Source of the DNA: Streptomyces sp. V1I1
GTDB taxonomy: Bacteria; Actinomycetota; Actinomycetes; Streptomycetales; Streptomycetaceae
DNA: 64,000 bases
Assembly: GCF_030817355.1 (NCBI RefSeq)
Contig: NZ_JAUSZH010000001.1
Coordinates: 5,890,501 to 5,954,500, forward strand
Direction of reading: 5' to 3'
The notes under the pieces are model-generated. The model was not told where the DNA came from. It saw nothing but the letters and a program-made list of their open reading frames with translations, and searched no databases. How positions within the stretch are numbered: position 1 is the stretch's first letter; each line of letters starts with the position of its first letter. Made by a program: the position numbers and the translations under genes. Positions 45,357 through 53,198 of the stretch are shown piece after piece.

Positions 45357-46844
45357 ATGACGGTCATGGTTCACGCCCCGGACGCCGAAGGCACCGCAGA
45401 GCCCGCCGCACAGACAGCGATGTCCACCCGCGCCTCTCGCCCGATGCGTACCTGGGCGGTGATCCTCGCCGCGTGCGCCGGCCAGTTCCTCGTCGTCCTC
45501 GACGTATCCGTCGTCAACGTCGCACTGCCCTCGATGCGCGCCGATCTCGGGCTCTCCACCACGGGTCTGCAATGGGTCCTCAACGCGTACTCCATCGCCT
45601 TCGCCGGGTTCATGCTGCTCGGCGGGCGGGCCGCGGACATCTTCGGCCGCAAGCTGATGTTCCTCACCGGGCTCGGGCTGTTCACCGCCGCGTCCGTCGC
45701 GGGCGGGCTCGCCCAGGAGGGCTGGCAGCTGCTCGCGGCGCGGGCCGTGCAGGGCCTGGGCGCGGCGGTGCTCGCGCCGGCGACATTGACCATCGTGACG
45801 GCGGCCGTGCCGCCGGGCCGGGCCCGCACCCGGGCGATCGGTACCTGGACGGCTGTGGGCGCGGCGGGCGGCGCGGCCGGCGGACTCGTCGGCGGCGTCC
45901 TCACCGACCTGCTGTCCTGGCGCTGGGTGCTGCTGATCAACGTGCCGGTCGGTGCGCTGGTCCTGGTCTGCGCGGCCATCTGGCTCACCGAGAGCAGGGC
46001 CGGTGGGGGTACCTCCCACGCCGAAGGCCGTGGGGGAGGCCGCCGGCTCGACCTGCCGGGCGCGGTGCTGGTCACGGGCGGCCTCGCGGCGGTCGCGTAC
46101 GGCATCGTGCAGACCGAGGAGTCGGGCTGGACCGCGCCCGGCACGCTGCTGCCGCTGCTCGGCGGGCTCGCGGTGCTGGCGCTCTTCGTGGTCGTGGAGG
46201 CGCGGACCGGCGCGCCGCTGATGCCCCTGAAGGTGTTCCGCTCGCGTGCGGTGTCCGCGGCGAATGTGGCCATGTTCGTCTGCGGTTCGGCGTCGTTCGC
46301 CATGTGGTTCTTCATGACGGTGTACGCGCAGAACGTGCTGGGCTACACGCCGTTGGAGGCGGGCCTGGCGGTCATCCCCAGCTCGGTCAGCGTCATCGTC
46401 GGCTCGAAGCTCGCGCCCCGCCTGATGGTGCGGGCCGACGCCAGGAATGTCGCGGCCATCGGCGCCCTGGTCGCCGCGACCGGGTTCGGCTGGCAGTCCA
46501 CAATGACCGCCGAAGGCACCTACCTCACCACGATCCTCGGCCCCGGCATCCTCATGATGGCCGGCGCCGGACTGGCCGCGACCCCGCTCGCCTCGCTCGC
46601 CACCTCGGGCGCTGCGCCGGGTGACGCGGGCCTCGTCTCGGGCCTGGTCAACACCTCCCGCACGATGGGCGGCGCGCTGGGCCTGGCGGTCCTCTCCACG
46701 GTCGCGGCGGCCCGCACCGCGGGCGGCACCGACCCGGAGGCGCTGACCGCCGGTTACGCGCTGGCGTTCCGTACGGGGACGGGGCTGCTGCTGGTGGCGG
46801 CGGTGCTGATGCTGTTGTGGTTGCCGCGGAGGGTGGAGCCGTAA
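45357..46844 (+). CDS. DHA2-family MFS transporter
   Basis: 495 residues from ATG 45357. 14 predicted helices; motif C-like and A-like segments LVVLDVSVVNVALPSM and GGRAADIFGRKLMF, GTWTAVGAAGGAAGGLVGG in helix 5. Cytosolic loop 6-7 contains AGGGTSHAEGRGGG, encoded by a copy of the dispersed GGGGGTACCTCCC hairpin. Drug or metabolite exporter. 63 bp after the lipid-transfer gene, so perhaps read through from the KstR-controlled promoter. Confidence 0.85.
   Translation: MTVMVHAPDAEGTAEPAAQTAMSTRASRPMRTWAVILAACAGQFLVVLDVSVVNVALPSMRADLGLSTTGLQWVLNAYSIAFAGFMLLGGRAADIFGRKLMFLTGLGLFTAASVAGGLAQEGWQLLAARAVQGLGAAVLAPATLTIVTAAVPPGRARTRAIGTWTAVGAAGGAAGGLVGGVLTDLLSWRWVLLINVPVGALVLVCAAIWLTESRAGGGTSHAEGRGGGRRLDLPGAVLVTGGLAAVAYGIVQTEESGWTAPGTLLPLLGGLAVLALFVVVEARTGAPLMPLKVFRSRAVSAANVAMFVCGSASFAMWFFMTVYAQNVLGYTPLEAGLAVIPSSVSVIVGSKLAPRLMVRADARNVAAIGALVAATGFGWQSTMTAEGTYLTTILGPGILMMAGAGLAATPLASLATSGAAPGDAGLVSGLVNTSRTMGGALGLAVLSTVAAARTAGGTDPEALTAGYALAFRTGTGLLLVAAVLMLLWLPRRVEP
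46002..46040. repeat. dispersed palindrome inside MFS gene
   Basis: GGGGGTACCTCCCACGCCGA and its imperfect complement GGCCGTGGGGGAGG form a hairpin also found at about 46994-47030 and, inverted, at 35790. In frame, in a cytosolic loop. Confidence 0.7.
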
Positions 46845-47060
46845 CTGGGGCTCCGCCCCAGGCCCCCGGTACGGCCTTCGGCCGTGTCTTCAGTCCCCCC
46901 GGACTTCGTCCGGGGGGACCCCCAACGGGCTTGATTCTCAAGCCTCGCCGGCGATTGAGGCGCGCGGGCCGGGGCGGAACCCCGATTCGGGATGGGGGTA
47001 CCTCCCACGGCCGCCAGGCCGTAGGGGGAGGGCGGGGTGGGGAACAAGCCCGCCGCGGGC
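46845..47060. repeat. palindromic intergenic repeat between convergent genes
   Basis: GGGGCTCCGCCCC, GGCCTTCGGCC, TCCCCCCGGACTTCGTCCGG, CGCCGGCGATTGAGGCGCG and GGGGGTACCTCCCACGGCC hairpins in tandem. Lies between the convergent MFS and response-regulator genes and probably serves as terminator for both. Confidence 0.78.
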
Positions 47061-47062
47061 GC

Positions 47063-47692
47063 CTACAGCCAGCCCTGCTGACGCGCCGCCCGCACCGCCT
47101 CCATGCGGTTGCGTGTGCCCGTCTTGCCGATCGCCGACGACAGATAGTTCCGTACGGTCGACTCGGACAGATGCAGCGCCGCCGCGATGTCGGAGACCGT
47201 CGCACCGTCCACCGACGCGTTCAGCACATCCCGCTCGCGGGCGGTGAGCGGACTCGGCCCGGCGCTCAGTGCGGCGGCGAGCGCCGGGTCGATCACGGTC
47301 TCACCCGTCAGCACCCGCCGGATCGCCGAGGCCAGCTCCTCCACCGGCCCGTCCTTGACCAGAAACCCCGCGGCCCCCGCTTCCATCGCCCGGCGCAGAT
47401 AGCCCGGCCGCCCGAAGGTGGTGAGGATCAGCACCCGGCAGTCGGGCACTTCGTCCCGCAGATCGGCGGCTGCGTCCAGCCCGCTGCGGCCGGGAAGTTC
47501 GATGTCCAGCAGGGCCACATCGGGCCGTGAGGTGAGCGCCGCATCGACAACGGCGTCGCCCCTGCCGACCTGGGCGACCACCTCGATGTCCGCCTCAAGG
47601 CCGAGCAGCAGCGCGAGCGCGCCGCGCATCATGCCCTGGTCCTCGGCGAGAAGGACGCGTACGGACTTGGCGGGCCGGTGGTCACGGGGCAT
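47063..47692 (-). CDS. NarL/FixJ-family response regulator
   Basis: 209 residues from ATG 47692 (GTG 47701 possible). Receiver domain with VRVLLAEDQGMMRG, phospho-acceptor Asp in VALLDIELPGRSG and Lys in FLVKDG; C-terminal LuxR helix-turn-helix LTARERDVLNASVDGATVSDIAAALHLSESTVRNYLSSAIGKTG. Streptomyces homologues (DesR-like, LiaR-like) respond to membrane state. Its kinase gene overlapping upstream is broken, so phosphorylation would need another donor. Confidence 0.87.
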   Translation of the reverse strand: MPRDHRPAKSVRVLLAEDQGMMRGALALLLGLEADIEVVAQVGRGDAVVDAALTSRPDVALLDIELPGRSGLDAAADLRDEVPDCRVLILTTFGRPGYLRRAMEAGAAGFLVKDGPVEELASAIRRVLTGETVIDPALAAALSAGPSPLTARERDVLNASVDGATVSDIAAALHLSESTVRNYLSSAIGKTGTRNRMEAVRAARQQGWL

Positions 47693-48243
47693 CTCTTCCA
47701 CGGCGCAAGGGTATGGCGGACCGATCGCCCAGGCACTGCTCAGCCGGGCGCACCGGCTCCGCGTCCCGCACCGCCTCCACCGGGAGTTCCGCGCTCAGCC
47801 GGAAGCCGCCCCGGGCGACGGGCCCGCCACCAGTGAGCCGCTGGCCGCCGAGAGGCGCTCGCGAAGACCTTTCAGCCCGCTGCCGGGTAGCCGATCGCCA
47901 GAGCGCAGGTGATCGCGGTCATCGCGACCAGCAGCCAGATCGTGGCGGGCGCTTCCCGCTTCTCCTTCACGAAGGCGCGGAAAACCACGCTGATGTAGAG
48001 GGAGTTGAAGGCCAGCAGGCCGATGCCGCCGACCCACGGGTTCGGGGTCTTGCCCTGCACCAGGTTGGCGAAGGCGCCCATGCCCATCAGCAGCCACGGC
48101 AGCAGGGCGTAGCCGGGCGGGCCCACCCCCTCCGGCGGCCGTGCGGTCTTCTTAAGTTTCAGCACCGCTCCGCTCCATGGCTCACCGGTCCTCGCGGACC
48201 GACGGTACGAGACCTGCGCTGTCTGCGTCTGCGTCTGCGTCAT
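47682..48243 (-). pseudogene. sensor histidine kinase with internal deletion
   Basis: ATG 48243 starts a 123-codon frame with the sensor part only: a cytosolic lead (QTAQVSYRRSARTGEPW) and three to four membrane helices (ALLPWLLMGMGAFANLV, GGIGLLAFNSLYISVVF, TIWLLVAMTAITCALAIGY), ending at a TGA at 47872. Immediately there, in the next frame, the extreme C-terminus of a histidine kinase appears (SGLKGLRERLSAASGSL), with another frameshift before FRLSAELPVEAV. The phospho-acceptor His domain and most of the ATPase domain are gone. The tail still overlaps the response-regulator start. Confidence 0.78.
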
Positions 48244-48331
48244 GTGGATCACGCTACGGAGCGGGCACAGGGCTCCGGCAGATGCGCATGTACGCACTCG
48301 GCAGTGACAAATGTCCCGCCTGCACAGCCAC

Positions 48332-48348
48332 TTCTGACATGGCGTCAG
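48332..48348. promoter_or_regulatory. TTCTGAC-N5-GTCAG palindrome between kinase remnant and hydratase
   Basis: TTCTGACATGGCGTCAG, sharing TTCTGACnnGGCGTCAG with the site before the LLM gene (37409). Could serve either divergent gene. Confidence 0.45.
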
Positions 48349-48398
48349 CAGTCTTCACAAGTAATGGGGGCTGCGTTATACATAGGGCCACCGACTCC

Positions 48399-48412
48399 TA
48401 GAACGCGTTCTA
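48399..48412. promoter_or_regulatory. KstR-type operator before the MaoC hydratase operon
   Basis: TAGAACGCGTTCTA, a perfect palindrome and exact match to TnnAACnnGTTnnA, 95 bp before the hydratase start. The best site in the window. Confidence 0.82.
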
Positions 48413-48507
48413 GAACGGGCCAGGGGCCGGTCCCGTACGACCTCGGTGCGGCCGACGGTGCGGACGGCCGCGCCGAGGTCTTCCACTCATCAAGGAGCAG
48501 CATCCTC

Positions 48508-49362
48508 ATGCCCATTGATGCCGCCAAGGCCGTCGCCGCCGAGCCCCGCAGCGCCGAGATCGGCTGGGACCACAAGGACATCCAGCTCTACCACCTCGGC
48601 CTCGGCGCGGGCATCCCCGCCACCGACCCCGACGAGCTGCGCTACACCCTCGAGTCGAAGCTGCATGTGCTGCCCAGCTTCGCCACCGTCGCGGGCGCGG
48701 GCAAGGGCGTCATCGGCGGGCTCACCGGACCCGGCCTCGACATCAATCCGGCATCCGTACTGCACGGCGGGCAGACCATCCGGGTCCACCGGGCGATCCC
48801 GGTCACGGGCAGAGCCGTGTCGACCTCGCGGATCGCGGCCGTCTACGACAAGGGCAAGGCCGCGATCCTCGTCCTGCGCACCGAAGCGGCCGACGACGAG
48901 GGCCCGCTGTGGACGAGCGACGCCCAGATCTTCGTACGCGGAGAAGGCGGCTTCGGCGGCGACCGCGGCCCATCCGTCCGCCTCGAACTCCCGCCCCGCG
49001 AGCCGGACAAGGTGGTGGAGAAGGCCATCCGCGAGGACCAGGCGCTCCTCTACCGGCTCTCCGGCGACTGGAACCCGCTGCACGCCGACCCCGAGTTCGC
49101 CAAGCTCGCCGGCTTCGACCGGCCCATCCTGCACGGGCTCTGCTCGTACGGAATGGCGCTCAAGACGGTCGTCCACACGGTGCTCGGCGGGGACGTCGGC
49201 CGTGTCCGCTCGTACACCACACGCTTCGCCGGGGTGGTCTTCCCCGGCGAGACCCTGCGTATCCGGATGTGGGCCGGAGGCAGCCGGGTGCACGTATCGG
49301 TGACGGCCGTCGAGCGGGACGACGCGCCGGTCCTCGCCGACACCATCGTCGAACACGCATAG
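48508..49362 (+). CDS. MaoC-type enoyl-CoA hydratase (ChsH3/Hsd4B-like)
   Basis: 284 residues, close to the 286 of mycobacterial Rv3538. A double hot-dog hydratase-2: an N-terminal non-catalytic half (VLPSFATVAGAGKG) and C-terminal half with the R-hydratase motif YRLSGDWNPLHADPEFAKLA containing the catalytic Asp-His pair, then GFDRPILHGLCSYG. Adds water across 2-enoyl-CoA in (R) configuration during side-chain beta-oxidation. ATG preceded by AGGAG. First of three genes behind the palindromic KstR-type operator. Confidence 0.87.
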   Translation: MPIDAAKAVAAEPRSAEIGWDHKDIQLYHLGLGAGIPATDPDELRYTLESKLHVLPSFATVAGAGKGVIGGLTGPGLDINPASVLHGGQTIRVHRAIPVTGRAVSTSRIAAVYDKGKAAILVLRTEAADDEGPLWTSDAQIFVRGEGGFGGDRGPSVRLELPPREPDKVVEKAIREDQALLYRLSGDWNPLHADPEFAKLAGFDRPILHGLCSYGMALKTVVHTVLGGDVGRVRSYTTRFAGVVFPGETLRIRMWAGGSRVHVSVTAVERDDAPVLADTIVEHA

Positions 49363-49387
49363 CCATCCGTACGAGAGGAGCCGCACC

Positions 49388-50473
49388 GTGCGCGCAGCCG
49401 TACTGCACGAGATAGGTCAGGACAAACTCGAAGTCCTCGACGACGTCGAGGCGGTGGGCTTCGGCCCCGGCAAGGTCAAGATCCGGGTCCGGGCCACCGG
49501 GCTGTGCCACTCGGACATCTCCGCGATGAACGGCGTGCTGCCGCAGCCCGCGCCCTTCATCCCCGGGCACGAGGGCGCAGGCGAGATCATCGACATCGGC
49601 GACGGTGTGAGCGGCCTGAGCCAGGGCGACCGGGTGCTGCTGTGCTGGCTGCCCGCCTGCGGTGTCTGTCCCGCCTGCAAGCGAGGCCAGACCCAGCTCT
49701 GTCTCGCGGGCTTCATGAACGCCGGCACCCCCAACTTCAAGCGCCCCGGCGGCAGCCCCTCTGATGTATTCGGCTTCGCCGGCACCGGAACCTTCGCCGA
49801 GGAGGTCGTCGTCGACGCGGGCTGCGCCGTGCCGATCCCCGACGATGTTCCCTTCGACATCGCCGCGCTGATCGGCTGTGGCGTCACCACGGGCCTCGGC
49901 GCCGCCATCAACACCGCTGATGTGGCGGCCGGTTCCTCGGTCGCCGTCATCGGCTGCGGCGGGGTCGGCATCTCGGCGATCCAGGGCGCGCGGCTCAAGG
50001 GCGCGGCCCAGATCGTCGCCGTCGACCCGGTCGCCTCGCGGCGCGAAGCCGCGCTCAGGTTCGGCGCCACCGAGGCCGTCTCGCCCGACGAACTGGCCGA
50101 CGCCAAGCAGCGCGTCACCGCCGGCGAGGGTTTCGACTACGTCTTCGAGGTCGTCGGCAAGTCCGCCACCGCGCGCACGGCGTACGAGACGACCCGGCGC
50201 GGCGGCACCCTGTGCGTCGTCGGCGCGGGTGCCATGGACGACTTCCTCCAGCTCAACATGTTCGAGCTGTTCTTCGACGAGAAGCGGATCCTGCCGTCGA
50301 TGTACGGGGGCGGCGACGTGCTCACCTCGTACGAACGGGCCATCGCCCTGTGGCGGGCGGGCCGTATCGACCTCGAAGGGCTGATCACCCACCGGGTGCG
50401 GCTCGCCGAGATCAATGACGCCCTGGCCCAGATGCGTACGGGCGAGGCGCTGCGCACCTGCATCGAGATCTGA
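49388..50473 (+). CDS. zinc-dependent alcohol dehydrogenase (class III-like MDR)
   Basis: 361 residues, GTG start with GAGAGGAG upstream. Catalytic zinc ligands in TGLCHSDIS and PGHEGAGE plus CGV.. ; structural zinc in CGVCPACKRGQTQLC; NAD loop VIGCGGVGISAIQ. Similar enzymes (AdhD type) are KstR-regulated in mycobacteria. In the same operon as hydratase and SDR, so it probably oxidises a side-chain alcohol, for instance the C26 alcohol, to the aldehyde used by the dehydrogenase at 27.5 kb (inference). Confidence 0.85.
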   Translation: MRAAVLHEIGQDKLEVLDDVEAVGFGPGKVKIRVRATGLCHSDISAMNGVLPQPAPFIPGHEGAGEIIDIGDGVSGLSQGDRVLLCWLPACGVCPACKRGQTQLCLAGFMNAGTPNFKRPGGSPSDVFGFAGTGTFAEEVVVDAGCAVPIPDDVPFDIAALIGCGVTTGLGAAINTADVAAGSSVAVIGCGGVGISAIQGARLKGAAQIVAVDPVASRREAALRFGATEAVSPDELADAKQRVTAGEGFDYVFEVVGKSATARTAYETTRRGGTLCVVGAGAMDDFLQLNMFELFFDEKRILPSMYGGGDVLTSYERAIALWRAGRIDLEGLITHRVRLAEINDALAQMRTGEALRTCIEI

Positions 50474-50483
50474 AAGGGCTTTG

Positions 50484-51425
50484 ATGTCACTGCCACTTGA
50501 GGGCCTGTCCGCGATCGTCACCGGGGCAGGCCGCGGCCTCGGGCGCGCCGAAGCACTCGAACTCGCCCGCCTCGGCGCGAGCGTCGTCGTCAACGACTAC
50601 GGCCGGCCGGGCCGGGACGGCTCGGGCGAGGCGTCGGCGACCCCGGCGGAGGAGGTCGCCGAGGAGATCCGTACGACGGGCGGCTCCGCCACTGCCCACC
50701 ATGGCGACGTCTCCGACTTCGCCCAGGCCCGCGGCCTGGTCGGGCTGGCCGTCTCCACGTACGGAAAGCTGGACATCCTGGTCAACAACGCGGGCATCCT
50801 GCGCGACCGGATGGTCTTCTCGATGAGCGAGAGCGAGTGGGACTCGGTGATCCGGGTCCACCTCAAGGGGCACTTCAACACCACCCACTTCGCGTCGGTG
50901 CACTGGCGCGAGCGTTCCAAGGCATCCGGAGCGCCGGTCTACGGGCGGATCGTCAACACCTCCTCGGAGGCGTTCCTCGCGGGCTCGGCGGGTCAGCCGA
51001 ACTACGCGGCGGCCAAGGGCGGCATCGTCGGCCTGACCACCTCCACGGCGCTGGCGCTCGCCAAGTACGGGGTCACGGCCAATGTGATCTGCCCGCGCGC
51101 CAGGACCCGGATGACGCAGGACGTGTTCGCCGGCTTCGCGGAACCGGCGGACGGCGGGCTCGACCCGCTGGCGCCGGAGCATGTGTCGCCGCTGGTGGGC
51201 TATCTGGCCTCGCCCGCGGCATCGAAGGTCAACGGGCAGCTGCTGGTCGTGCACGGCGGGATGGTGGCGATCGTCGAACGCCCCAGGGTGGCGGTGAAGT
51301 TCGACACGTCGAAGGAGGCGTTCTCGTACGACGAACTGGATGCGGTGCTGACCCCGCATTACGCGGACCGCCCGGGGAACGAGACGTTCGCGGCGGCGGA
51401 GGTACTGGGCCTGAAGCGGGGCTGA
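50484..51425 (+). CDS. SDR 3-hydroxyacyl-CoA dehydrogenase (ChsB1/Hsd4A-like)
   Basis: 313 residues, close to the 317 of mycobacterial Hsd4A. NAD loop VTGAGRGLGRAEALELARLG, NNAGILRD, catalytic Ser in NTSSEAFLAG and Tyr-x3-Lys in PNYAAAKGG. Unlike ordinary FabG proteins it has a 60-residue C-terminal extension (VKFDTSKEAFSYDELDAVL), typical of the peroxisomal 17beta-HSD4-type SDR group. Oxidises the 3-hydroxyacyl-CoA made by the hydratase to the 3-keto thioester for FadA5/Ltp. Start ATG 50484, 8 bp after the alcohol dehydrogenase stop. Confidence 0.86.
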   Translation: MSLPLEGLSAIVTGAGRGLGRAEALELARLGASVVVNDYGRPGRDGSGEASATPAEEVAEEIRTTGGSATAHHGDVSDFAQARGLVGLAVSTYGKLDILVNNAGILRDRMVFSMSESEWDSVIRVHLKGHFNTTHFASVHWRERSKASGAPVYGRIVNTSSEAFLAGSAGQPNYAAAKGGIVGLTTSTALALAKYGVTANVICPRARTRMTQDVFAGFAEPADGGLDPLAPEHVSPLVGYLASPAASKVNGQLLVVHGGMVAIVERPRVAVKFDTSKEAFSYDELDAVLTPHYADRPGNETFAAAEVLGLKRG

Positions 51426-51560
51426 CCGGGGCCGTCCGGTTAGCCGGTTTGTCCTCAAACGCCGGACGGGCTGGATTCCCTGGCCCCTTGGGGGTCCCCC
51501 CGGACGAAGTCTGGGGGAGTTTGAGGAGCGGGGTCTGGGGCGGAGCCCCAGGAACCCGCG
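51426..51560. repeat. palindromic intergenic repeat
   Basis: TCCTCAAACGCCGGACGGGC, GGGGGTCCCCCCGGACGAAG, CTGGGGGAGTTTGAGGAGCG and TCTGGGGCGGAGCCCCAGG in order, nearly the same as the element at 16.5 kb. Terminates the SDR operon. Confidence 0.78.
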
Positions 51561-51731
51561 TCAGGCGCCGCGCATCCCCTCCGGACGCCGGTGCCTGCCG
51601 TGCCCCGGCGTCGCGGACTCCTCCGTCGTCGCCGCACCGCCCCGGTGCTTTCCGGCGCCGCCGGCTTCGGCCCGGCCTGCGGCCGCAGGCCGCGGGCGCT
51701 CCTGGGCCGTGTCGGTTCGGGCTTCAGACAT
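51561..51731 (-). CDS. small hypothetical protein
   Basis: Possible 56-residue protein (MSEARTDTAQERPRPAAAGR... ending RRPEGMRGA), hydrophilic, disordered, rich in Ala, Gly, Arg and Glu. Upstream 51732-51850 has no other gene. No family recognised; codon bias is not distinctive and it may not be expressed. An open frame continues upstream antisense to nothing known. Confidence 0.3.
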   Translation of the reverse strand: MSEARTDTAQERPRPAAAGRAEAGGAGKHRGGAATTEESATPGHGRHRRPEGMRGA

Positions 51732-51850
51732 GTGGGAAGTCACCCCGTTGTGATCGCTGATTACGTGTCGCAGGGCACCCCGGCCGCACCTGCGAACCCC
51801 GTCACCGTCGGCGTCCGGTCGGTGCGGCTGCGTAGCCCCGGCCCGAGAGT

Positions 51851-53014
51851 TTAACCAGGGGCCCCGCCGCCGGTGAGAGGCGCCTGCTGCAAAGGAACAG
51901 GCTTGTACACGATAGGAGTCCCGGTATCCCAGGACGGTTCCCCACCAGGCCATTCCGATTGTGCTGGTCCTGTGATCACCTTCGTATCCGTGATCGCATC
52001 CGGTACGAGCGCGTCCGCCGGCCCGTCGATCCGCGCCATCCCGCACGGCACCGCCCTGGTCGCGTACGGGAGTTGCAGCACGCCCTCCCGGCTCCACAGG
52101 CCGGCTCCCGCCAACCATCCCTCGGGCGCGGCCAGTTGATGCAGCCGCCGTCCTGACGGGCGCCACACCCCCAGCCAGGTCCCCGCCGCGCCGTCGATGC
52201 GCAGCGCCACCGCGCAGCTCTCCGGCATCAGCACCTGCCCGGGCTGTACGGCGAACGGCGTCACCGCGCAGTCCGCCAGCCGCAGGCACTCGGGGAAGCG
52301 GACCGGCCGCAGGCTCCCCAGCACGCCCCAGCCGAGCCGGTCGTGGCCCGGCGCGTTCGAGCGGATCAGCAGCAGGCCGCTGTCCGTGTCGGCCAGCAGC
52401 AGCCGGTCGTCGCTGTCATCCGTGATCTGAAGCAGCGGCGTCACCTCCCCGCCCCGCTCCAGATTGACCACCACCGCCTTCACCGGGCCGCCGGCCAGCT
52501 GTCGGTCCAGGGCCAGTATCCGCCCCTCACGGTCCAGCCAGACCCCGCCGGAGCAGCGGCCCGGCACCTCGGCGACAGGCTCGGGGCCGAACGCCCCGCC
52601 CGCCACCAGCCAGACCACGGTCGACTCGGCGCCGGGTGCCAGGGCGTACGCCCTCCTGCCGTCCGGCGCGGGCGGAAGCAGCCGCAGCTCCGCCGACTCG
52701 ACGGCGCCGAGCGGCAGTTCACCCGTCCCCGGCCCGGTCGGATACAGCAGCGAGAAGGCGTGCCGTCCCGCCACCCGCCGCCGGATCAGCACCCGTCCGT
52801 CGGCCAGCGGCAGCACCTCGGCTTCGCGCTCCTCGGGCTGGTCCAGCGGCAGCGGCACGGCGTACGGCTCGGGCCCGAGCGTCCACCGCTCCGGGAACAG
52901 GGCCTCACGGCCCCCCGCCAGCCGGGCCGCGTATGCGCCGTCCGCGGTGATCGTGATCCCCGTACGCCCCACCGCCCCGTCCTCCGTGGCGGTCTCGATG
53001 GCACAGGCTGTCAT
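51851..53014 (-). CDS. conserved hypothetical protein, probable beta-propeller
   Basis: 387 residues from ATG 53014, with a strong GGAGGTGAT upstream. No signal peptide or membrane helix. Repeated strand-turn units (ITADGAYAARLAGG, LPLADGRVLIRRRVAG, LAPGAESTVVWLVAGG, VWLDREGRILALDRQLAGG, LLLADTDSGLLLIRSNA) suggest a six- to seven-bladed propeller. Streptomyces proteins of this type are annotated hypothetical. Divergent from the iron-siderophore lipoprotein but with its own promoter; no clue to function. Confidence 0.75.
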   Translation of the reverse strand: MTACAIETATEDGAVGRTGITITADGAYAARLAGGREALFPERWTLGPEPYAVPLPLDQPEEREAEVLPLADGRVLIRRRVAGRHAFSLLYPTGPGTGELPLGAVESAELRLLPPAPDGRRAYALAPGAESTVVWLVAGGAFGPEPVAEVPGRCSGGVWLDREGRILALDRQLAGGPVKAVVVNLERGGEVTPLLQITDDSDDRLLLADTDSGLLLIRSNAPGHDRLGWGVLGSLRPVRFPECLRLADCAVTPFAVQPGQVLMPESCAVALRIDGAAGTWLGVWRPSGRRLHQLAAPEGWLAGAGLWSREGVLQLPYATRAVPCGMARIDGPADALVPDAITDTKVITGPAQSEWPGGEPSWDTGTPIVYKPVPLQQAPLTGGGAPG

Positions 53015-53163
53015 CGGCGCATCACCTCCGGTAACCGAAGCTAGGTATCGCACTTCCTGCCGAACAACACGTGACTCACCACTTCACACATATGGGTGGC
53101 CCTGCCCGGATTCTCCTGAGAGGGAGGGGGCGAGTGTGCTCAGCGGGATGGCAGTGGATAAAG

Positions 53164-53177
53164 TTAGGGCCCCCTAA
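53164..53177. promoter_or_regulatory. iron box (DmdR1/IdeR-type)
   Basis: TTAGGGCCCCCTAA, an exact TTAGG-N4-CCTAA palindrome 21 bp before the lipoprotein start. This matches the half-site pattern of Streptomyces iron boxes; DmdR1-Fe(II) would repress the gene in iron-replete cells. Confidence 0.85.
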
Positions 53178-53198
53178 GTACTGGATCAGGAGCACGTC

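Noticed and set aside
43176..46019. 947-codon minus-strand frame
   Set aside because: Antisense to the acyl-CoA dehydrogenase, thiolase and MFS genes; composition rich in Gly/Arg/Asp/His and no domain.
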